38,976 bases of DNA from Streptomyces murinus (GTDB lineage Bacteria > Actinomycetota > Actinomycetes > Streptomycetales > Streptomycetaceae). The notes under the pieces are model-generated. The model worked only from the letters and a program-made list of their open reading frames with translations. It made no database searches and had not been told where the DNA came from. How positions within the stretch are numbered: the stretch's first letter is position 1; each line of letters starts with the position of its first letter. The position numbers were made by a program, and so were the translations under genes. The stretch is from positions 1-38,976 of the forward strand of contig NZ_MUNF01000104.1 of assembly GCF_002154555.1 (NCBI RefSeq), read 5' to 3'. Shown here in pieces: positions 16,556-24,464 of the stretch.

Positions 16556-17545
16556 TCAGCCGCCGATCGCCGACATCGGGCGGTCCGGCTGGACGAAGGA
16601 CGGGTCGTCCAGGCCCGCGCCCGCCTTCTTGCCCCACATCGCCACCCGCCACAGCCGGGCGATCTCCTCGTCGGGCGCGCCCGAGCGCAGGGCGCCGCGC
16701 AGGTCGGTCTCCTCGGTGGCGAACAGACAGGTGCGTATCTGGCCGTCGGCGGTCAGCCGGGTACGGTCGCAGGCCGCGCAGAACGGGCGGGTGACCGAGG
16801 CGATCACCCCGACCCGGTACGGGCCGCCGTCCACCAGCCAGCGCTCCGCCGGTGCCGAGCCGCGCTCGCCCGCGTCCTCGGGGGTGAGGTCGAAGCGGGT
16901 GCGCAGGGAGGCGAGGATGTCACCGGCGGTGACCATGCCCTCGCGCTTCCAGCCGTGCTGCGGGTCCAGCGGCATCTGCTCGATGAACCGCAGCTCATAG
17001 TCGTGTTCGACGGCCCAGGCCAGCAGGTCGGGAGCCTCGTCCTCATTGAGCCCCGGCATCAGCACGCTGTTGACCTTGACGGGCGTGAGATCGGCCGCGC
17101 GGGCGGCGAGGAGTCCTTCGAGGACGTCCTTGTGGCGGTCGCGGCGGGTGAGGGTCTTGAAGACATCGGGGCGCAGGGTGTCCAGGGAGACATTGACCCG
17201 GTCCAGGCCCGCCGCCTTCAGGGCGGCGGCGGTGCGGCCGAGGCCGATGCCGTTGGTGGTGAGGGACATCCGCGGGCGCGGGCCGAGGGCGGCGACGCGC
17301 TCGACGATGCCGACCAGGCCGGGGCGCAGCAGGGGCTCGCCGCCCGTGAAGCGGACCTCCTCGACGCCGAGCAGGCGCACCGCGATGTCGATGAGGCGGA
17401 CGATCTCGTCGTCCGTGAGCAGTTCGGGCTTCGCCAGCCACTGCAAGCCCTCCTCGGGCATGCAGTACGTACAGCGCAGATTGCACCGGTCGGTCAGCGA
17501 GACCCTCAGGTCGGTGGCCACGCGGCCGTACGTGTCGATGAGCAC
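16556..17545 (-). CDS. moaA: GTP 3',8-cyclase MoaA (molybdenum cofactor biosynthesis)
   Basis: 329 aa from GTG 17545 with GGGAGGGGG upstream. Radical-SAM enzyme converting GTP to 3',8-cyclo-H2GTP, the first step of molybdopterin synthesis. The SAM cluster motif is C21-x3-C25-x2-C28 (CNLRCTYC), followed by FTGGEPLLRP and TTNG; the second 4Fe-4S cluster is in FCAACDRTRLTADGQIRTC. The protein ends in the conserved MSAIGG, whose terminal Gly-Gly is needed for activity in MoaA. Complete. No other mo-genes are in the window, so the pathway partners (moaC, moeA) lie elsewhere. Confidence 0.96.
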   Translation of the reverse strand: MLIDTYGRVATDLRVSLTDRCNLRCTYCMPEEGLQWLAKPELLTDDEIVRLIDIAVRLLGVEEVRFTGGEPLLRPGLVGIVERVAALGPRPRMSLTTNGIGLGRTAAALKAAGLDRVNVSLDTLRPDVFKTLTRRDRHKDVLEGLLAARAADLTPVKVNSVLMPGLNEDEAPDLLAWAVEHDYELRFIEQMPLDPQHGWKREGMVTAGDILASLRTRFDLTPEDAGERGSAPAERWLVDGGPYRVGVIASVTRPFCAACDRTRLTADGQIRTCLFATEETDLRGALRSGAPDEEIARLWRVAMWGKKAGAGLDDPSFVQPDRPMSAIGG

Positions 17546-17726
17546 GTGGGCCCCCTCCCTCGATCATCGGTGTTTTTTCCGTGTCATCTGCGAGCCTACG
17601 TGACACCACTGACAGGAGCACCGGCCCGATCGAACGAGGTGTCCGGCGGCCGCGTCGTAGGACCGTACAGCTCTGAGAGCCGCCGGCCCCGGCGACGCGG
17701 TCCGCGGTACGACGGCCGTACGAGCG

Positions 17727-19355
17727 TCAGTGCGCGCCCGTCCCGGTCAGGGAGCGCACCTCCAGTTCCGCGTACTTGCCGGCGTCCGGCGCCTCCTTCG
17801 ACAGCAGAGTGCCCACGGCGCCGAGCAGGAATCCCACGGGGATGGAGACGATCCCGGGATTCTCCAGCGGGAACCAGTGGAAGTCGGCGCCGGGGAACAT
17901 CGAGGCCGGGCCGCCGGAGACCACCGGGGAGAACAGCACGAGGCCGACCGCGGTGACCAGGCCGCCGTAGATCGACCACAGGGCGCCGGCGGTGGTGAAG
18001 CGCTTCCAGAAGAGGCTGTAGAGGATCGTCGGCAGGTTCGCGGAGGCGGCGACGGCGAAGGCGAGCGCCACCAGGCCCGCCACGTTGAGGTCGCGGGCCA
18101 GGGCGCCGAGGACGATGGAGACCGCGCCGATGCCGACGGTCGCCCAGCGGGCCGCGCCCAGTTCCTGCTTCTCGGTGGCCTGCCCCCTCTTGATGACGTT
18201 CGCGTAGATGTCGTGCGCGAAGGAGGAGGACGAGGCGAGGGTGAGGCCGGCGACGACGGCGAGGATGGTGGCGAAGGCGACGGCGGAGATGGTGGCGAGC
18301 AGGACGGCGCCCCAGGTGGAGCCGGTCCCGCCGAGGTGCAGGGCGAGGAGCGGGGCCGCGGTGTTGCCCGCCTTGTTGGAGGCGGTGATCTCGGCCGGTT
18401 CGATCAGCGCGGCGGCGCCGAAGCCGAGGGCGAGGGTCATCAGGTAGAAGACGCCGATCAGGCCGATCGCCCAGAGCACCGACTTACGGGCGGCCTTCGC
18501 GGTGGGCACCGTGTAGAAGCGGATCAGGATGTGCGGCAGGCCCGCGGTGCCGAGGACCAGGGCGAGGCCGAGGGAGAGGAAGTCCAGCTTGGTGGTGCCG
18601 GTGGCGCCGTACTTCAGGCCGGGCTGGAGGAACGACGCGCCCTTGCCGCTGTTCTCGGCGGCCCGGCCGAGCAGGTCCGAGACGTCGAAGTGGAACTTCA
18701 TGAGGACCAGGAAGGTCAGCAGGACGGCGCCGGCCATCAGCAGCACCGCCTTGACCATCTGGACCCAGGTGGTGCCCTTCATGCCGCCGATGGTCACGTA
18801 GACGATCATCAGGACGCCGACCAGGGCGACGATGCCGATCTTGCCCAGGTCGCTGGTGATGCCGAGCAGCAGGGAGACCAGGACGCCGGCGCCGGCCATC
18901 TGGGCGAGCAGATAGAAGATCGACACCACGATGGTGGAGGCTCCGGCGGCCGTGCGCACGGGGCGCTGGCGCATCCGGTAGGCGAGCACGTCGCCCATCG
19001 TGTAGCGGCCGGAGTTGCGCAGCGGCTCGGCGACCAGGAGCAGTGCGACGAGCCAGGCGACCAGGAAGCCGATGGAGTAGAGGAAGCCGTCGTAGCCGAA
19101 GAGGGCGATGGCGCCGGCGATGCCGAGGAAGGACGCGGCGGACATGTAGTCGCCGGAGACGGCGAGGCCGTTCTGGAAGCCGGTGAACTGCCGTCCGCCC
19201 GCGTAGAAGTCGGCGGCGCCCTTGGTCTGCCGGCCGGCCCATACGGTGATCACGAGGGTGGCGGCGACGAAGACGGCGAACAGGGTGACGATCAGTGTCC
19301 GGTGCTCGCTCGCCTCGCCGGCGGCCAGCAGAGCGGGGTGGGTCGCGGGGCTCAT
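17727..19355 (-). CDS. Sodium:solute symporter, ActP (cation/acetate) type
   Basis: 542 aa from ATG 19355 (MSPATHPALLAAGEASEHRT). SSS family with about 13 transmembrane helices; the signatures DFYAGGRQFTGFQNGLAVSGDYMSAASFLG and MKGTTWVQMVKAVLLM are those of ActP, which takes up acetate and other short carboxylates with a cation. Ends with a soluble tail (GKYAELEVRSLTGTGAH). The ATG overlaps the DUF485 stop (ATGA), giving the DUF485-ActP operon seen in E. coli as yjcH-actP. Acetate or pyruvate-like substrates are likely by family; not testable here. Confidence 0.92.
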   Translation of the reverse strand: MSPATHPALLAAGEASEHRTLIVTLFAVFVAATLVITVWAGRQTKGAADFYAGGRQFTGFQNGLAVSGDYMSAASFLGIAGAIALFGYDGFLYSIGFLVAWLVALLLVAEPLRNSGRYTMGDVLAYRMRQRPVRTAAGASTIVVSIFYLLAQMAGAGVLVSLLLGITSDLGKIGIVALVGVLMIVYVTIGGMKGTTWVQMVKAVLLMAGAVLLTFLVLMKFHFDVSDLLGRAAENSGKGASFLQPGLKYGATGTTKLDFLSLGLALVLGTAGLPHILIRFYTVPTAKAARKSVLWAIGLIGVFYLMTLALGFGAAALIEPAEITASNKAGNTAAPLLALHLGGTGSTWGAVLLATISAVAFATILAVVAGLTLASSSSFAHDIYANVIKRGQATEKQELGAARWATVGIGAVSIVLGALARDLNVAGLVALAFAVAASANLPTILYSLFWKRFTTAGALWSIYGGLVTAVGLVLFSPVVSGGPASMFPGADFHWFPLENPGIVSIPVGFLLGAVGTLLSKEAPDAGKYAELEVRSLTGTGAH

Positions 19356-19708
19356 TCGGCGCTCTCCATGCGGGACTTGATGGCCGCTGCCTTCGGGTCG
19401 AGCTCGGTCGCGGCGTGCCGGGCGTACCACCAGGCGATCAGGAAGGTGGTGAGGAACTGGGCGAGTCCGAGGACCAGGGCGACATTGAGGTTGCCCACGA
19501 CCTTGGTGCCCATGAACCCGTCGGCGTAGCTGGAGAGCAGCACGTACAGCAGGTACCAGGCGATGAAGGCGATGGTCAGCGGGAAGGCGAACGAGCGGTG
19601 TGCGCGGCGCAGTTCGGCGAAGTCCGCGCTCTGCTGCACCTGTGTGAACTCCTCGGCGGTGGGAAGGGTGGTCCCCGGTGTGGCGGGGGGCGGTGTCTCG
19701 GTGGCCAC
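19352..19708 (-). CDS. DUF485 (YjcH-like) membrane protein
   Basis: 118 aa from GTG 19708 with GAGGAG 6 nt upstream. Cytoplasmic N-terminus of about 40 residues, then two transmembrane helices (SFAFPLTIAFIAWYLLYVLL and the segment after VVGNLNVALVLGLAQFLTTF), the arrangement of DUF485. These proteins nearly always precede ActP symporters and are thought to assist them. TGA/ATG overlap with the symporter indicates translational coupling. Confidence 0.9.
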   Translation of the reverse strand: MATETPPPATPGTTLPTAEEFTQVQQSADFAELRRAHRSFAFPLTIAFIAWYLLYVLLSSYADGFMGTKVVGNLNVALVLGLAQFLTTFLIAWWYARHAATELDPKAAAIKSRMESAE

Positions 19709-19840
19709 GGGTTCTCCTCGCGGGTGCGGTCGGGCAGGGCGGCCGGGGCTCGATGGTGCTAGCGCTCCCCGCCCAGGTCCACGGCGCCACGCGAAGACCG
19801 ATTCAAGTGCTATGAGTTCTTTCGCAAGCGATCTGATTGA

Positions 19841-19860
19841 GTCATTGCCAAGTCATTGCC
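19841..19860 (+). promoter_or_regulatory. 11-bp-phased direct repeat upstream of the secreted protease
   Basis: GTCATTGCC occurs at 19841-19849 and 19852-19860, exactly one helical turn apart, in the AT-richer part of the 261-bp gap between the DUF485 gene and the subtilase. This is the geometry of two regulator monomers on one face of DNA. No known regulator is recognised. Confidence 0.35.
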
Positions 19861-19908
19861 GGTCACGGAGACGACGGGATACGTTCCGCCTGCACCACTC
19901 GCCATGCA

Positions 19909-19941
19909 CCTGCCCGAGCACCGATCCGTGTCTCGGGCAGG
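19909..19941 (+). promoter_or_regulatory. Leader hairpin before the subtilase gene
   Basis: CCTGCCCGAG (19909-19918) pairs perfectly with CTCGGGCAGG (19932-19941) across a 13-nt loop and is followed by CTTCG, 28 nt before the ATG at 19970. It could be an upstream terminator, an attenuator or a 5' mRNA stabiliser. Confidence 0.5.
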
Positions 19942-19969
19942 CTTCGTATCGGGATGAAGTGGAGAACCC

Positions 19970-21532
19970 ATGGCTCATCTGCGCACCGGACGCCGGACGT
20001 CGCTCGCCGTGCCGGCCGTGCTCTCGCTGACCGCCTCGCTCGGCTTCCTGCCCGGGGCTGCCGCCGCGGCGCCCGGCCCGGCCACCGCGGCGACGACGGC
20101 CTCGGCGGGAGCCTCGGCCGGGGCGACCTCGAAGGGGCCAGGACCCGATCTGTCGTACCTGGTCAACACCCGCACGGACCACCGGACGCTCGCCTCGGTG
20201 CGCCGGGAGATCGGGCGCAACGGCGGCACCCTGGTGGTGGGTTACGACCGGATCGGCGTTCTCGTCGCGCACTCCGCGAACCCGGACTTCGCCCGGCTGA
20301 TGCGCGCGGTGCCCGGGGTGGCCTCGGCCGGTGTCACCCGGCACACCCCGCTGGCCGCCGCGTCCACCGCGGACATGGGCACGCCGCAGGTGCTGGGCGG
20401 CGCGCAGGCGGCCGCGGCCCGGGCGGCGGCGACCGGGGACCAGGACCCGCTGGAGCCGTTGCAGTGGGACCTGCCCGCCATCAAGGCGGACAAGGCGCAC
20501 GAGAAGACGCTGGGCAGCCGGGACGTCACGGTCGGGGTCATCGACACCGGCGTGGACGACACCCACCCGGACATCGCGCCCAACTTCGACCGCGCGGCCT
20601 CCGTCAACTGTGTGTCGGGCAAGCCGGACACGGCCGACGGCGCCTGGCGGCCCAGTGCCTCGGAGAGCCCGCACGGCACTCATGTGGCGGGCGAGATCGC
20701 GGCCGCGAAGAACGGCGTCGGCATGACGGGGGTGGCGCCGGGCGTGAAGGTGGCCGGCATCAAGGTGGCGAACCCGGACGGGTACTTCTACGCCGAGTCC
20801 GTGGTCTGCGGCTTCGTCTGGGCGGCCGAGCACCACGTGGACGTGACCAACAACAGCTATTTCACCGACCCCTGGTACTTCAACTGCACCACCGACCCGG
20901 ACCAGAGGGCGCTGGTGGACGCCGTCGACCGGGCCTCGCGGTACGCGGAGAGGCGGGGCACGGTCAACATCGCGGCGGCGGGCAACGAGAGCTACGACCT
21001 GGCCGCCGGCTCGATCACCGACCCGCAGTCGCCCAACGACGGCACCGCGTCGGACCGGGTGATCGATCCGCGCCGCTGCTTCGACATCCCGACCCAGCTG
21101 CCCGGCGTCGTCACGGTCTCCGCGACCGGCGCCAAGGGGCTCAAGTCGTCGTACTCCAACTACGGCCGGGGCGTCATCGACATCGCGGCGCCCGGCGGTG
21201 ACTCGACGGTCTACCAGACGCCGGCGCCCCCGGCGACCAGCGGCCTCATCCTGGGCACCCTGCCGGGCGGCAAGTGGGGCTACATGGCGGGGACGTCCAT
21301 GGCGACCCCGCATGTGGCCGGGGTTGCCGCATTGATCAAGTCAACCCATCCGCATGCGTCCGCCGCGCTGGTCACGGCGCTCCTGTACGCGGAGGCCGAC
21401 GCCACGCCGTGCACGGACCCGTACGACATCAACGGCGACGGCAAGGTCGACGCGGTGTGCCAGGGTCCGGCGAACCGCAACGGTTTCTACGGCCGGGGTA
21501 TGGCGGACGCCCTCGCCGCAGTGACCTATTAG
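19970..21532 (+). CDS. Secreted subtilisin-like serine protease (peptidase S8)
   Basis: 520 aa from ATG 19970 (GTGGAG upstream). Signal peptide: basic [10 protein letters not shown], hydrophobic core, cleavage near GAAAAAPG (about residue 34). A propeptide of about 100 residues follows. Catalytic residues: D192 in [13 protein letters not shown]235 in [10 protein letters not shown], oxyanion N339 in AAAGNES, and S443 in [11 protein letters not shown]. Near the C-terminus DINGDGKVD (486-494) is an EF-hand-like calcium loop flanked by two cysteines (ATPCTD and DAVCQG), which suggests a Ca-stabilised, disulfide-clamped cap. Exported extracellular protease, single gene, between the leader hairpin and a strong terminator. 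Confidence 0.93.
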   Translation: MAHLRTGRRTSLAVPAVLSLTASLGFLPGAAAAAPGPATAATTASAGASAGATSKGPGPDLSYLVNTRTDHRTLASVRREIGRNGGTLVVGYDRIGVLVAHSANPDFARLMRAVPGVASAGVTRHTPLAAASTADMGTPQVLGGAQAAAARAAATGDQDPLEPLQWDLPAIKADKAHEKTLGSRDVTVGVIDTGVDDTHPDIAPNFDRAASVNCVSGKPDTADGAWRPSASESPHGTHVAGEIAAAKNGVGMTGVAPGVKVAGIKVANPDGYFYAESVVCGFVWAAEHHVDVTNNSYFTDPWYFNCTTDPDQRALVDAVDRASRYAERRGTVNIAAAGNESYDLAAGSITDPQSPNDGTASDRVIDPRRCFDIPTQLPGVVTVSATGAKGLKSSYSNYGRGVIDIAAPGGDSTVYQTPAPPATSGLILGTLPGGKWGYMAGTSMATPHVAGVAALIKSTHPHASAALVTALLYAEADATPCTDPYDINGDGKVDAVCQGPANRNGFYGRGMADALAAVTY

Positions 21533-21537
21533 CGCCC

Positions 21538-21584
21538 CCGTACGGGCGGGTGGCACGGGGAAATCCGGCCACCCGCCCGTACGG
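21538..21584. terminator. Strong terminator after the subtilase gene
   Basis: Perfect 17-bp arms, CCGTACGGGCGGGTGGC (21538-21554) and its complement (21568-21584), 13-nt loop. It starts 5 nt after the stop codon and ends 12 nt before the next ATG (21597), so it insulates the following gene. Confidence 0.88.
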
Positions 21585-21596
21585 CATGATCCAGCC

Positions 21597-22115
21597 ATGA
21601 ACTCCTCCGAGGATCCGGCGGCTTGGGAGCCGCCGCCCGTCCGGCCCCGGGGACGGCTCGCCGCGCGCTTCGTGGCGAGCCTTCTCTATGTGCCGCTCCA
21701 TGTGCTGCTGTGTCTCGCGATCCTGGGTGTGCTCGTGGTCTGGGGCGCGGTGATGGACGTCGTCACGGCGTTCAGCGAGCGGGCCGAGAAGGCCGCCGAC
21801 CGGCAGGGCGACCTGCTGACGGCCCCGACGGCGTGGCCCTCCTGGTGCGTGGGGCTGCGCGAGCTGCGCCATGAGGGGGACGCCGGCTACTACCGCGCAC
21901 ACGTCGACAGGGCGATCGCCCGCCGCACCGCACAGGTCTCCCGGTCCCGGCCGACAGCGCCGCCGAACTGGCGGATACCACTGCGCGACTACCGGGGCGC
22001 GGGTGCCCGGTACGTCGCGGAGCGCGCGCTCGCCCAGGGCTGGCAGCTGCGGCCTTCCGATGTCCGTAAAGAGGTGCACCTTTACTGGTCGACAGCGAGT
22101 CCATACAAGAGTTGA
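21597..22115 (+). CDS. Membrane-anchored hypothetical protein
   Basis: 172 aa from ATG 21597. Proline-rich cytoplasmic N-terminus, then hydrophobic residues about 24-56 (FVASLLYVPLHVLLCLAILG and onwards), one or two membrane passes, then a basic soluble domain with ARYVAERALAQGWQLRPSDV near the C-terminus, a segment that resembles a small helix-turn-helix or RNA-binding helix but is not diagnostic. No family recognised. The ATG lies only 12 nt beyond the preceding terminator stem, so transcription probably starts inside or just after it, possibly leaderless. Confidence 0.65.
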   Translation: MNSSEDPAAWEPPPVRPRGRLAARFVASLLYVPLHVLLCLAILGVLVVWGAVMDVVTAFSERAEKAADRQGDLLTAPTAWPSWCVGLRELRHEGDAGYYRAHVDRAIARRTAQVSRSRPTAPPNWRIPLRDYRGAGARYVAERALAQGWQLRPSDVRKEVHLYWSTASPYKS

Positions 22116-22124
22116 TCGAATCAA
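22112..22124 (+). promoter_or_regulatory. AT-rich palindrome before the CoA-transferase gene
   Basis: TTGATCGAATCAA is a TTGAT-CGA-ATCAA inverted repeat followed by TAATGCATAGT, an AT-rich patch ending 6 nt before ATG 22142. It overlaps the stop codon of the preceding gene. Promoter or operator role is a guess from composition. Confidence 0.3.
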
Positions 22125-22141
22125 TAATGCATAGTGCAGTC

Positions 22142-23545
22142 ATGACGGATATCGCGTTCGCATGGACTGCGCTGGGCGGCGACCCCGCCCTGCTCTCCCG
22201 GGTGACGACGGCCGAGCGGCCCGGCACCCTCGCGGCCCGCCTTCCCGTACGACGGCTCGCGCGTGCCTGCGTCGGCGCGTGCGCCCTGGCCGCCGCCGAA
22301 CTCGGGGCCCGCCGGACCGGGCGCGCCGAGGTGCCCGGGGTCCGGGTCGACGACGGTGCCGTGGCGGCGGCGTTCCACAGCGAGCGGCTGCTGCGGGTGG
22401 ACGGGCGGGCGCCGCTCTCCTTCGCACCCCTGTCGCGGTTCTGGCGCACGGCCGACGGCTGGGTGCGCACACACGCCAACTACCCGCACCACCGGGCCCG
22501 GTTGCTCGACGCGCTGGGCCTGCCCGCGGACGCCGCGCCCGCGACCGTGGCCGCCCTGCTCGCCGGACGCACCGCCCTTGGGACCGAGGAGACGGTGCAC
22601 GCCGCCGGCGGCCTCGCGGTGGCCCTGCGCACCCCGCGCGAGTGGCGGGCGACCGAACAGGCCGCCCTGGTGGCCGCCCGCCCCCTGGTGGAACGCGCGA
22701 CGCTCGGTACGGCCCCCGTGCGCGCGCTGCCGCCCCTCGATGCGGCCGCCGCCCCGCTGCTGCCCGCCGCCGGAGTGCGCGTCCTGGACCTGACCCGGGT
22801 CCTGGCGGGCCCGGTCGCCACCCGCACCCTCGCCCTGCTGGGTGCGGACGTGCTGCGCCTGGACGCGCCCTGGCTGCCCGAACTCCCCGACCAGCACGCC
22901 GAAACGGGCCTCGGCAAGCGCTCCGCGACCCTGGACCTGGCCACGCGCCGGGACGCCTTCGAGGAGCTGCTGGCCGAAGCGGACGTCGTGGTCACCGGCT
23001 ACCGGCCGGGCGCGCTGGACCGCTTCGGCCTCTCCCCCGAGGCGCTCGCGGAGCGGCACCCCGCGCTGGTGGTGGCGCAGGTGTCGGCGTGGGGCGCGTA
23101 CGGGCCCTGGGGCGGGCGGCGCGGCTTCGACAGCCTGGTGCAGGCCGCCACCGGTATCGCGGTGACCGAGGGTTCGGCGCGGGAACCCGGCGCGCTGCCC
23201 GCGCAGGCCCTGGACCACGGCACCGGCTATCTGCTGGCGGCGGCCGTCCTGCGGGCGCTGACCGAGCGGTCGCGGGACGGCGCGGGCCGTGCGGTCCGGC
23301 TGGCGCTGGCCCGCACGGCGCACTGGCTGACGGACGGGATGCCGTACGACGACGGCCCGGAGGCGGCCGGGACCCCGCGGGCGGACGAGGGCGCTCACGT
23401 CCCCCAGAGCGCCTGGCTCACCGAGGCCGACGGTCCCCTCGGCCGGCTGCGGTACGCCCTGTCCCCGGTGAACTTCGCGGGCGGGCCCGCGGATTGGGCC
23501 CGCCCGCCGACGCCATGGGGTTCGGACCGGGCCGCCTGGGCATGA
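22142..23545 (+). CDS. CaiB/BaiF (family III) CoA-transferase family protein
   Basis: 467 aa from ATG 22142; the frame opens at 22112 but without a ribosome site. Two regions are visible: a divergent first third (residues 1-200) and a canonical family III core from VRVLDLTRVLAGPVATRTLA, with ADVVVTGYRPGALDRFGLSP, VVAQVSAWGAYGPWGGRRGFDSLVQAATGI, and D358 in ALDHGTGYLLA at the position of the catalytic aspartate of formyl-CoA transferase. Family members move CoA between carboxylic acids (formate/oxalate, carnitine, bile acids). The substrate here is unknown. The 3' end contains a strong hairpin used by the convergent gene. Confidence 0.82.
   Translation: MTDIAFAWTALGGDPALLSRVTTAERPGTLAARLPVRRLARACVGACALAAAELGARRTGRAEVPGVRVDDGAVAAAFHSERLLRVDGRAPLSFAPLSRFWRTADGWVRTHANYPHHRARLLDALGLPADAAPATVAALLAGRTALGTEETVHAAGGLAVALRTPREWRATEQAALVAARPLVERATLGTAPVRALPPLDAAAAPLLPAAGVRVLDLTRVLAGPVATRTLALLGADVLRLDAPWLPELPDQHAETGLGKRSATLDLATRRDAFEELLAEADVVVTGYRPGALDRFGLSPEALAERHPALVVAQVSAWGAYGPWGGRRGFDSLVQAATGIAVTEGSAREPGALPAQALDHGTGYLLAAAVLRALTERSRDGAGRAVRLALARTAHWLTDGMPYDDGPEAAGTPRADEGAHVPQSAWLTEADGPLGRLRYALSPVNFAGGPADWARPPTPWGSDRAAWA
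23478..23506. terminator. Terminator-like hairpin inside the CoA-transferase 3' coding end
   Basis: 11-bp perfect stem CGGGCGGGCCC (23478-23488) / GGGCCCGCCCG (23496-23506), 7-nt loop GCGGATT. It lies 37 nt before the CoA-transferase stop and about 70 nt beyond the stop of the convergent VIT gene, so it most likely terminates the VIT transcript on the minus strand. Confidence 0.65.
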
Positions 23546-23575
23546 GCCCGGTCACCTCGGAACGAGCGCCCCGGG

Positions 23576-24286
23576 TCACACGCCGACCGCCCCCAGCAGG
23601 CTGCCCGCCGCGTACGTGACCGCCATCGCCAGCGCCCCGCCGCCCACATTGCGCAGCACCGCCCGCCGGGGGGCGGCGGCGCCGAGGCGGGCGCCGGCCC
23701 AGCCGGTGAGGACGAGCGCGGCGAGCACGGAGAGCACGGTGACCGGCAGCCGCCAGCCGGCCGGGGGCAGCACGATGGCCAGCAGCGGCAGCAGCGCGCC
23801 CACGGTGAAGGCCAGGAAACTCGCCCAGGCCGCGTGCCACGGATTGGTCAGCTCGTCGGGGTTGATGCCCAGCTCCACACTGGCGTGGGCGCGCAGCGCG
23901 TCCCGCTCGGTGAGCTGCTCGGCGGCCTCCCTGGCCACCTCCTCGGACAGCCCGCGCGCCTGGAGCATCTGGGTCAGCTCACGCAGTTCGGCCGCGGGCT
24001 GCTCGCGCAGTTCCCGCTTCTCCACGGCCAGGGCGGCGAGCTCGGAGTCGCGCTGGGTGGAGACGGAGACGTACTCGCCCGCCGCCATGGACATCGATCC
24101 GGCGAGCAGCCCGGCGAGGCCCGCGGTGAGCAGCGCGGCACGGCTCCCGGTCGCACCGGCCACGCCGACGACGAGGCCCGCGGTGGAGACGATGCCGTCG
24201 TTCGCGCCCAGCACGGCGGCGCGCAGCCAGTTCAGCCGCGAGCCGAGCGCGCCGCCGTGGTTCTCCTCGTGCTTGGGTTCCGTCAC
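23576..24286 (-). CDS. VIT1/CCC1-family iron/manganese transporter-like membrane protein
   Basis: 236 aa from GTG 24286 (start choice uncertain; the frame continues to 24583 as Arg/Pro sequence). WLRAAVLGANDGIVSTAGLVVGVAGA, GLLAGSMSMAAGEYVSVSTQRDSE and the helical arm ELAALAVEKRELREQPAAEL ... LRAHASVELGI are the VIT family signature; three more membrane helices follow. Plant VIT1 and yeast Ccc1 import Fe2+/Mn2+ into vacuoles; bacterial members are assumed to export or sequester these ions. The acidic/His-rich metal loop is present in shortened form. Convergent with the CoA-transferase gene and divergent from the exonuclease gene. Confidence 0.85.
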   Translation of the reverse strand: MTEPKHEENHGGALGSRLNWLRAAVLGANDGIVSTAGLVVGVAGATGSRAALLTAGLAGLLAGSMSMAAGEYVSVSTQRDSELAALAVEKRELREQPAAELRELTQMLQARGLSEEVAREAAEQLTERDALRAHASVELGINPDELTNPWHAAWASFLAFTVGALLPLLAIVLPPAGWRLPVTVLSVLAALVLTGWAGARLGAAAPRRAVLRNVGGGALAMAVTYAAGSLLGAVGV

Positions 24287-24464
24287 AGCAGCGAGGATCG
24301 CACTCCGGGCGGGCCCGCACCGCTCCGACGCTCCACGGAGCGACAACAGGCCCGGGGGAAAGGGCCGTTCGGCGCGGACGGGGGCCGCGCCGGCAGCCAG
24401 GCGGACCAGCCCGGGGGGACCTGTGGGGCGGAGATGTCGGTCGCGGCCCGTATCCTCAATGACC

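Noticed and set aside
23616..24458. 280-codon N-terminal extension of the exonuclease frame
   Set aside because: It runs antisense to the VIT gene, is Ser/Ala/Arg-rich without domains, and the DEDDh domain begins right after ATG 24465.
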